DNA from: Synanceia verrucosa | Taxonomy: Eukaryota; Chordata; Actinopteri; Perciformes; Synanceiidae | Direction: 5' to 3' | Length of the DNA: 64,000 nt | NCBI GenBank assembly: GCA_029721515.1 | Contig: CM056551.1 | Span: 30,105,437-30,169,436 of the forward strand | Position numbers and translations under genes: made by a program | Notes under the pieces: generated by a model | What the model was told of the DNA's origin: nothing | What the model saw: only the letters and a program-made list of their open reading frames with translations | The model's database searches: none | Shown here: positions 55,851 to 64,000 of the stretch, piece after piece | Numbering within the stretch: the first letter of the stretch is position 1 | Layout of the letters: each line of letters opens with the position of its first letter

Positions 55851-57168
55851 TTCTCCCTCTTCTATTTCAGACTCTTCTGTCCATCCTCTTTTTTCCATCT
55901 TCACTCTGACACTGCCTCTTCAATGAAGTGCTGAACTTTGACCTCTCTGGAGATGAACCTCTTCCCACTGATTGACGCTTCCTTCCTTCGGTCCTGTCAT
56001 GTGAGGTGGGTGGCCATATCAGGAGTTGACGTCCATGTGTCCGTCCAATGAGCTTTGACCTGTTGTCTGTGGAGGCTGCAGAAGCAGCTTCCTGCTTTAC
56101 AGCTGCAGAGTAGAACCAAGTAACAACATGACAGGGGAGCAAATTCCTCACATTTTTAAAGCCCTGTGCTTTTTCAGCTCAGAGATCCACAGAGAAAAAA
56201 GTCACCTTAACACGCAGAATCACTGAGGGGAGCTTTAGAAAACTGTAAAATGACTGAAGGATCGATCTTATGTTATGAATCTGCCTCGTCTGCAGTGACA
56301 CATGCTGGATCTTGGTTCGTTCACTGTTGCTCAACTCAGCTGTCGGTAAACAGGCTGTGTTTAGATGCCTCTGTCTCAACTTGTACACACTAGTGCTCGT
56401 ACATGGACAGGCAGCAAAGCACAGGGAGTGGGCGTCGGAGCGACACACCAAACGCTCCTGCCACAACATGTCAGGCTGAATAGAATCACACACTGACAGT
56501 GTAACATGCACCTCTTTGCCCCTGAGCTCAGGGATGTGCAGCAGAGTGGAAGGTTAATTAAATACAAGCTGATCAAAAAAAAACAGAAATAACAGCACTT
56601 CTCTCATTGCTCATATAGAGAGATTATTCTTCAGGTTTTTATGTTTTCCTACGAATCTCCAGCGTCAGTTTGCATTCAGTCTTTTCAGAATAAACTTCCG
56701 TCTTTGTCGATCCAGGCAACAGAACCGCTTGACAAAGGCAACATCGTCATCATCCTGCAGATGTGATTTCTTTTAGTCATTTTAAATTTTACATTTATTA
56801 CAGACATGCTGTACATCTTATATATTATTGCACCAATCAGATTACCAGTGCTGACATTAGTTGATCCTGCAGATACTGAATATCACAGTTGTTTTAGGCC
56901 CAACAATGTAGATCTTTCCTGAACTTGACAATAGTAGTTTGTATTTAGAACTAAGTAGTTTTGTTGCCTAAACCTTGCTAGAAACATCACCATTCAACGT
57001 ATCCGTGGTTTGCAGAAATGTCCAATGCCAACATTTTTTTCTAGCGACTGGTTTGCAGTCTCACAAGTTCACCCTTATGAATAAATATTGTTAGAAATAA
57101 TAATTAGTAATATTACTAATGAATCAAGATCTCGTTGATTGTTTGTCCCTCTGGTAGCAACGTTAGCA
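55851..57168. other. intergenic, no gene seen
   Basis: No coding gene recognised. 'aagtagttttgttgcctaaa' at about 56950 is a single relative of the 52855-53410 array. Confidence 0.45.
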
Positions 57169-57232
57169 GCCCGGCTAGCTCAGTCGGTAGATCTTAATCT
57201 CAGGGTCATGGGTTCGAGCCCCACGTTGGGCG
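57169..57232 (+). pseudogene. tRNA-Lys pseudogene (CUU-type, 9-nt deletion)
   Basis: Acceptor halves gcccggc / gttgggc pair, followed by the discriminator g. The D-arm start (tagctcagtcggtaga), anticodon 3' half (tcttaatctcaggg) and T-arm (gtgggttcgagccccac-like, here atgggttcgagccccac) match eukaryotic tRNA-Lys(CUU). It is 64 nt instead of 73. Nine bases between the D-loop and the anticodon loop are missing, destroying the 3' D-stem and 5' anticodon stem. No TTTT terminator follows directly. Confidence 0.9.
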
Positions 57233-58889
57233 TGTCTTTCTTGACTTTCCGTTGGGATTAATAAAATATCGATCCATCTAATCAATGGCATTAGTGTTGG
57301 CTGGTGGTTTAAAGGGGTTGATCTCTTCCTGGTGAAACGTGGTGTCTTCTAAAGCAGGTCAGTCAGTCGCTGCTTCTGATTTGGACTCAGCATGTGGTCT
57401 GACTCACAACAGGAAACGACATATTTGTTATCTTAAAACAGTCGGTGACACCAGATAGGTGGAGTTATGTGAGCAAGTAAGAGCTGCAGACATGTGAGTC
57501 ATTGACAAGTATGCTAAGTTGGTGCTTATTTCCAGTAGCAAAACATCTGGTTCACCAGCTTAAGTAAAAAAAGGAAGAAGCCAAAAATATTCTGGAAATA
57601 TTCTTCAACCTGGTTGGAATCTGATCCTCTGGTGTCTCGTCCAGACTAACCGAAGCTATTTGGTGTCCTGGAGATGCTGTTTTGGTCAGCTGAACTGGGA
57701 TCAGGTCCTAACCACGCTGACCCGGGCTGACCCGGGCTGACCCGCTTTAACATAGAGCTGCTGCCTGACTGGTCCAGGTACAGACAGCAGTCAGCCCTTC
57801 ACAGGTCATTTCCCACCACACTGCTAACATCCTCACATTGAAAGTCTTCATGAGATCTGTGCACCCTGGAGGCCTTATTTGATCTGCAGAGGAGGGATTT
57901 GAGTCTATTATTTGCTGCCAACTTGTCCATTTTCACAAGCTGCTTTTGTCCCCTCGAAAAAAAAATAATACCGCAAAGAAAAAGGGGCCAGGGTGGAGTT
58001 GAAACGACAGCTCCAGTTTTCTGCTGAGTGGAATTAGAAATGCTTTTTAAATGCCTCTGCCCTACTGTACGAAGTTAATGAGTTTAATGTGCAGCTGTTG
58101 GCATGGCATGTTCATTTTTCTTCTTCAAGAAAAGTTGATTTACAGCCGGGTTGTTTTGTCATGTGGGCGTTTTTATTAGGGTTTTAGTTCTGTGTCATCG
58201 AACTGTATTTACTGTGGTGTTGAATGCGTTGTGCTGAAATATTGCATAGTTGTGACTTGAAGCCTCCAGCGCTCCGGGCTGCCGGCTGACAGATTGAGAG
58301 CTGTCATGACACTTGAGGTTTGAGATGAGAGGTTTATGTAGTCAGCACATTCCCTCAGCCTTTTTTTCTTCCAGAGAAATATTCCTGTGCACGACGGGGC
58401 GTAACACGAACACAGAAAAGAGATCAGCTCCAAGATTTCTCACCTAACGTGGAGTTTACTTCCTGTCCCTGTAAATCACCTGTGCAGCATGTCCTGACAC
58501 TTACATTAGAGCACAGTACTTAGGCTGCCTGCTGTTTGGAGAGCTTTCTTTGCTTCCTCTCGTGTTATTTGACATCCTAATGAACATTTTTGTGGACAGG
58601 AGCAAAGGAAGTGGTGGCACATATCCCCGGCGGTGGAACCAAATGTGTTGTGAGGTTTTAAACAGCTGTGAAGGTGTTGCATGTCCCATTTAAACCCTCA
58701 TTTAGGAAACTCACCCATGTCCTGCAGCAATAGCGAGGGATGCCAGTGGTCAACACGGACAGGATAAAAAACACAACACAGTAAATCTCATGTACGTCAA
58801 CATCGCCCTCAATTACATACGTTACACATAAAAACTCCTTCAAACACCAAAAACTACATTTTACAAAATGACATTTGAACACACTTTTT
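57233..58889. other. intergenic; includes possible conserved element
   Basis: No gene seen. Bases 57990-58145 are a complex stretch with TAAT-type and E-box motifs, listed separately. Confidence 0.4.
57990..58145. other. candidate conserved non-coding element
   Basis: Non-repetitive sequence with gttaatgagtttaatgtgc, gcagctgttggcatggcatg and gttgatttacagc. By eye it resembles vertebrate enhancer-type conserved sequence upstream of rflna. Conservation untested. Confidence 0.25.
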
Positions 58890-59180
58890 AAAAAACTAAT
58901 CCCTTACTAAACTAAATTTCTCTCTGCTGAAAGTCAATAGTTACACTACTAGTTAGATTACTTTTGGATTTATCTTTAACATCCCGTGAGACGCCAGATA
59001 ATTTCAAAGTAAAGCTCCTTTTTGTAATAAAAGGAGGATGACACCAGATATTTCAAAGTAAAGCTCCTTATTGTAATAACAGGAGGACAGATACCAGATC
59101 TTTTCACAATAAAGCTCCTTATTGTATGGTTAGTTAACGCTAACACATTACATTTCTCTGTTACACATAAATGTAATCTG
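58890..59180 (+). mobile_element. 51-bp-array element, copy 3 (+)
   Basis: The left flank ctgctgaaagtcaatagtta, cactactagttagattactt matches copies 1 and 4. About 2.6 diverged 51-bp units lie at 58991-59121 (agataatttcaaagtaaagc, tccttNttgtaataaaagg). Confidence 0.7.
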
Positions 59181-60660
59181 TACTTGTAAAGTGTTTCCTC
59201 CAACCAACTCAATGGCGCGTCCCACGTTCAACACATCAGGGTTAGAGCTAGTTAGCATTAGTTGTTAGCAGCCGGTAAGCTGCCCAGTCCTGCAGGGAGC
59301 TAACAGCTAATGCAAGCTAATACTAGCTCGTCTCGCTGATTTCTCACAGTGTCCCATTATCAAGGAAACAACATTGTGTGTCTCCTCTTAGACGATCAGA
59401 CAAAGTTAGTCCCACCATTGTTTTGCTATAAATTTTGTCCTGAAGTATTGGTTATTGTAGCATCTCTACTCTTAGTTGTAATAATAATTTTAAGTCCAAA
59501 TGATGACACTGAACATTATGTAAAACTCAGTCAGTATTTAAGCTTTGCGTTGTGGTTTCCTGTGGCTGTTTCTTAGCTTGTAGCAGGCTAACTGTCTCAC
59601 TGTGTTCCCAGTCGTTATGCTAAGCTAAGCTAACTGTCTCTTGGCTCCAGCTTCACTGGATTGCTATCAGTTGTCTAAGTCTTGGCAGGACAGTAAATAT
59701 CAAAATGTCGTTCTTTTAATAAGCTGCAGGGTCGTGTTTCCATAGAAATAAATATCACTTAATATAACTGTATATTGGGAGAAAAGAAACATGTGCTACT
59801 CTGAGCTAGTTCAGGTGTTTGCATCTCTATTTGTTTGTCTTTTCATTCACACTCCAGAGACATTAGAAAACTGGTGAGTTGTTTTTTTCTGAAGGACACA
59901 TTCTGCTGCCGTAAACATGATGAACATTTACTACTGATGCTGCTGATAGAAATGTGCTCCTCAGGCTGCTGTTGAGTGAAGTGCATCATGTCCGCTGTGA
60001 TTTACCTGAAGCGAGATGACAATGTGATAACTGATAAGGAGCCGAGCAGAGAGATCCTCACATCTTTACATGAAATTACTGAAGTCTGTGCTCAAAACTA
60101 ATGTTAGTCAGTCACAATCAAGTGTTGATTGAGTGTGATTTTCTCATGATTAGTAGAGAATAAGAATCTAGGGTACCAGCAAAGGGTTTCCAGGTTTAGA
60201 GAGGCTGCAGAAATGAGTCCTAAAACCTGGAAATGAGCCTTGTGGTTCGATTGTCTCCAAATCAGTGGGTTGTAGTTACCAGGCGTAAGATGTTTCATTG
60301 TTTTGTTCGATGATAAACTGAGGAATTTTGAAGCTTTTGTGTGTCTGAAAAAAAGTTTGCAACTTACTATGTTTGTACAAATGAATCCTGGGCTTTTAAT
60401 GAGACAGTCTGCACTATTGGGATCGGGTGACACAAATAAATGATTAGCTTAGCTTATTTCTCTGATAACTTAAGGTGGGGATAGTCAGGAGGTTTTTACA
60501 GGGAGCCGAATTATCCACAGAGGCCTCCTCTTCTCCAAAATAGACAAACCAGGTGATTAAAAGTGATAAAACAGAATAAAGCAGGTTCATTTTAAAAATC
60601 AGTGTTTCTTTGATGCAATTCAGCAGATACAGGTGCCGCTGCTAACGGTAGCTGTAATGT
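59181..60660. other. intergenic, no gene seen
   Basis: Contains 'gctaacagctaatgc' text shared with 29079-29130 (at 59276-59330) and 'ctaagctaagctaactgtctc' near 59618. No exon is supported. Confidence 0.45.
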
Positions 60661-60984
60661 TAGAAGAAGAAGAATTCCTTTATTAATCCCTCAATGAGGG
60701 AAATTACATTTTTTCACTCTGTTAGTATATATACACATATATTTTTCAGTTGCACATTACACACACAAGTCATGAAACAAACACATGCACATGCATTAGA
60801 GGAGAGGTGTCAGAGTGAGGGGGCTGCCCCTTATCCAGGCGCCCCGAGCAGTTGGGGGTTGGGTGCCTTGCTCAAGGGCAACCTCGGCAGTGCCCACTCT
60901 CCACATTTTGGTCCGACCTGGACTTGAACTGGCGATCCTCCGATTTCCAGCCCAAGTCACTACAGACTGAGCTACTGCCGCCCC
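60661..60984 (-). mobile_element. tRNA-derived SINE, minus strand
   Basis: Read on the minus strand: ggggcggcagtagctcag starts a tRNA-like head, the A box tagctcagtctgtag is at 60974-60960, and the B-box-like gttcaagtcc is at 60929-60920. A middle part with ctgccgaggttgcccttgag follows. The tail is cctcattgagggattaataa, then aggaattcttcttcttct. The tail resembles 3' ends of fish LINEs. Not a functional tRNA. Confidence 0.8.
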
Positions 60985-62089
60985 AAGATGATAGATGTCC
61001 GACAACTAAAATCCTTCATCTGGTTAAAATATTTAGTGAAAAACCATGAAGATTTCGAAAAGTGTATTGTAAAAACGTGACTTGAAACCGTTACCTTTAA
61101 TAAAAGTAACAATAATGTATGTTGATGCAATGAAATTCAGAGCTCTGCTCCACTTGGTTCTTAACGACGAATTTACAACATTAAAGAGTATAAAAACATA
61201 AATAAAATAGGGTAGAAAATAATAGTTACAGTTTTCACAGTAAGACATATATTCAAATAAGGTGAGAAGAAGTATTCTCAAATATTGCATATTTATAGGT
61301 TATCAGTTTTTGCACAGTTATTGGTTTATTCGGGTTATTATGGTCCCCATTTTTGCAGAGTTTTATTATATTCTGAGTTATAGCACAGCTTGTGATATAC
61401 GAGTTAACATAATTACATAACTGTACATCATTATTGTAGTTAGTCAAGTATCATGGTTTACTTAATTTCTGTGAAACACACCTTCCAATTATTGAGTGGC
61501 ATGTCATTTCCTTTGCACTCTGTGGGAAAGTCGGTTGCATTCGATGGCCTGTGCTCTTGAACATGCTAGCACAGGCAAGTCAGAGCTGGGAGTGTGGTGG
61601 CTGAGCAGGTTTACGGTTTTTTGGTTGGTAACCCTGCAGACTGAGTCACACAATAAATCTATATACCTGCTGAAGCAATTAGACACGCCTGTTCTCTATA
61701 TTAGACTAATAATTAGAGACCCGGGGGTTGTGCAGCACCATGACTAGTTAATGCTTCTCTTTCAGCCCTCTGTGCTTTGTTAGAATAAACGAGTGGTAAA
61801 CAGACCTGTGAGTTCAAGCAGCATTCACATGTATTTCCTCTGCTTTATTTAAAGTAGCTCCAGATCATTTCCATGCTGATCTCTCCAGCATCTCCCTTTT
61901 TGTTTTGACTCAAAAAAAAAAACTACACGGCAGTACATAACGGTTACTTTATTTTTACTTTTTAATTTTCGTTAATTCTTTATTTGCCACTTGTATAAAA
62001 CTCAGTAGAGATGGTTTTAATACATTTATTTTGCATTTCTGAACAGTTTTTTTAAGATCATATTAACACTGCAAACACCATTAATGTGT
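60985..62089. other. intergenic, no gene seen
   Basis: AT-rich sequence without recognisable gene or array. Confidence 0.45.
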
Positions 62090-62420
62090 CTTAATTTAAG
62101 AAAGCTGCTTTATGAACTTTTAGATTATTTCAGACCCAAAGGAGGGTAACGGACTCACTGATAAATAGTAGCTTTAGCCTGTTAGCCATTAGCATCCATC
62201 TGATTAGCTGCATTAGCTTAGCTTGTAGCTGCTAGCTCAAACTGGAAGTACTTCCTTGATATTTTCAGTTTTGAAACACTTGAGTGAAACACTTGAGTGA
62301 TTAAACCAGATTTTCTTTTTTGGTCTAAAATGTCTCCTTTGATATGAAAGGTTTAGATAATAACTGGGATGCATATTTTAAATGAAAAGGCTCTTTTTTA
62401 GATGTAATAAATAGGGTCGT
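62090..62420 (-). repeat. dispersed repeat family A, copy 5 (inverted)
   Basis: Shares ttatgaacttttagatta, agcatccatctgattagctg, ttagcttgtagctgctagct, ggaagtacttcc and ggtttagataataactggga with copy 4 (33830-34190). Confidence 0.65.
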
Positions 62421-62459
62421 CTGATGAGTGCAAAACAAAAGCTCATTTTAACTCCAGTG

Positions 62460-63060
62460 GATCTGGTTTATTTGTGACACGCAGCAGTGAGGACAGGCTC
62501 TCAGTGAGATTCCCTCCATGGTAAACAGTCAGAAAAAGCCCAGGATTCAGTTGCACAAACACAAATAGCTGACTATTCATAGCACTAATGAGAGCTGCCA
62601 GGGACAGCAGCAGGCCTTGAAATGCGCTGTCGCCACTCGTATTATCAGTTAAATCAGGTCTGGAGCTGTGAAGGAAATCCTGTTTTTGTGTCCTCCTCTC
62701 ATTCTGCTCTTTCTCTTAATTTAAAATCACATTTTCATCAACATGTTTTTGCATTAATTCAGCACATATTCATAATATTGTGCCCTGAGGTAACCTCGTC
62801 AGGCTGCAGGCTGGATTATGAAAGTGTCAAGTCTCTCCCTCTTGGTCAGAAGTTATTTTCTAAGTGAGACATTAACTGGCCATTACCCCCCACAAACCAC
62901 AAACCATGGAGGGAGTGTAATTTAGCAGCTCACTGATTGACCGGTCTGTTTATTTTTTTCGTTTTGGTCTGACAGGAATTTCAACCGACTTCAGCTTTCA
63001 AATTCCTTGCAGATGGCCGGCTGTAATTAACCTTTAGAGGGGAATAACAAGCCGGTACAC
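62460..63060. other. candidate conserved non-coding element
   Basis: About 600 bp of complex, low-repeat sequence with several motif-like pieces (gactattcatagcactaatg, cagatggccggctgtaatta, aattcagcacatattcataa). It differs from the repeat-rich neighbourhood. A distal regulatory role is only a guess. Confidence 0.25.
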
Positions 63061-63394
63061 AGGGGCACCGGGGCCCGGCTCGGAGCCTTTCATGTGGTTC
63101 CTGTGTTTGCTCTGCCGGGCTCTGGTGAACCATCACACCCCGGGGGTCCGCCTCCTCCCGTCTGCATGGAAACAACTGTGATCACCTTTCTTACTCAGAG
63201 GAGCTAGGCCATCGGCCACAGCTTTAGCAGCTCGTATCGTAGCCTGCAGTCAACCCTCCCCTCGACTGAACCTGCCGACACAATATTCCTGATGAGCTCA
63301 CATGACCTGACGGAGCTTCAGCTTCCCCTCTACCTGCGAACACTGCTGGTGTTCAGAGGTCAGGCCAAAATTAGCGGTGGATTAGTGGGTACTT

Positions 63395-64000
63395 TTTAAA
63401 AAAGCGATGCCTTGCTTTGCTATTACTTACTGCTGAAAGTAATTAGTTACAGGACTAGTTGCATTACTTTTGGATTACTCTGTAAGATCACCTGAGACAC
63501 CAGATCATTTCAAAGTAAAGCTCCTTATTGTAATAAAAGAAGGACAGACACCAGATCATTTCAAAGTAAAGCTCCTTATTGTAATAAAAGGAGGACAGAC
63601 ACCAGATCATTTCAAAGTAAAGCTCCTTATTGTAATAAAAGGAGGACAGACAGCAGATCATTTCAAAGTAAAGCTCCTTATTGTAATAAAAGAAGGACAG
63701 AAACCAGATCATTTCAAAGTAAAGCTCCTTATTGTAATAAAAGGAGGACAGACAGCAGATCATTTCAAAGTAAAGCTCCTTATTGTAATAAAAGGAGGAC
63801 ACACACCAGATCATTTCAAAATAAAGCTCCTTATTGTAATAAAAGAAGGACAGACACAAGATAATTTCAAAGTAAAGCTCCTTATTGTAATAAAAGAAGG
63901 ACAGACACCAGATCATTTCAAAGTAAAGCTCCTTATTGTAATAAAAGGAGGACAGACACCAGATCATTTCAAAGTAAAGCTCCTTATTGTAATAAAAGGA
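63395..64000 (+). mobile_element. 51-bp-array element, copy 4 (+), cut by window end
   Basis: The left flank tgctgaaagtaattagttac and ttttggattactctgtaaga matches copy 1. The tandem units start near 63498, and about ten 51-bp units (gatcatttcaaagtaaagct) reach the last base, so the array continues outside. The long minus-strand open frame with a 17-residue period is an artefact. Confidence 0.8.

Noticed and set aside
60920..60984. Functional tRNA gene on the minus strand
   Set aside because: The T-arm and acceptor halves do not close into a cloverleaf, and the tRNA-like head is fused to a SINE body and tail.
63488..63967. 159-residue - strand frame with 17-residue period (Tyr-Asn-Lys-Glu-Leu)
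   Set aside because: Artefact of the 51-bp array. The same peptide period appears at 28402-28650 because it is the same repeat.

Overview
The window is vertebrate nuclear DNA, most likely from a spiny-rayed (percomorph) teleost fish. It carries many short GT-AG introns, abundant dispersed DNA-transposon and SINE-like repeats, large minisatellites, and two recognisable vertebrate genes in the convergent order also known from human 12q24.31 (NCOR2 next to RFLNA/FAM101A). Species cannot be fixed from the sequence alone.

Region 1 (about 1-37.5 kb, + strand) is the 3' part of ncor2, encoding the nuclear-receptor corepressor SMRT. Twenty-nine exons from 2128 to 35627 join in one uninterrupted frame: 5357 coding nt, i.e. 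1784 residues plus a partial codon at the 5' edge. They run from the middle of the second SANT domain to the SMRT-type C-terminus (YETLSDSE then stop). All receptor-interaction (CoRNR) boxes are present: LEAII in exon 27, HISEVI across exons 22/23, and a third NCOR1-like box (FINAII) in exon 21. The third box can be removed in frame by an alternative donor. A possible 16-codon cassette exon lies at 8955-9002. The upstream exons (RD1, DAD, first SANT) lie outside the window. The 3' UTR carries a long GT repeat and poly(A) signals near 37.4-37.5 kb.

Region 2 (about 37.6-44.9 kb, - strand) is rflna (refilin A), three coding exons for 220 residues, tail-to-tail with ncor2. Both of its introns are filled by minisatellites: about 23 copies of a 40-bp unit and about 50 copies of a 32-bp unit.

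Region 3 (about 45-64 kb) lies upstream of rflna and holds no recognisable protein gene. It contains two more minisatellites, a tRNA-Lys pseudogene with a 9-nt deletion, a tRNA-derived SINE, a degenerate CCTAA-like array, three further copies of a 51-bp-unit element (one runs off the window end), and unusually complex low-repeat stretches that could be conserved enhancers.

The most unusual items are the tandem-donor switch for the third CoRNR box, a dispersed element carrying 51-bp tandem arrays at four loci in both orientations, a hAT-like MITE inserted 10 nt from an ncor2 splice donor, and the cluster of four unrelated minisatellites around rflna. I found no evidence of a wholly new protein-coding system.
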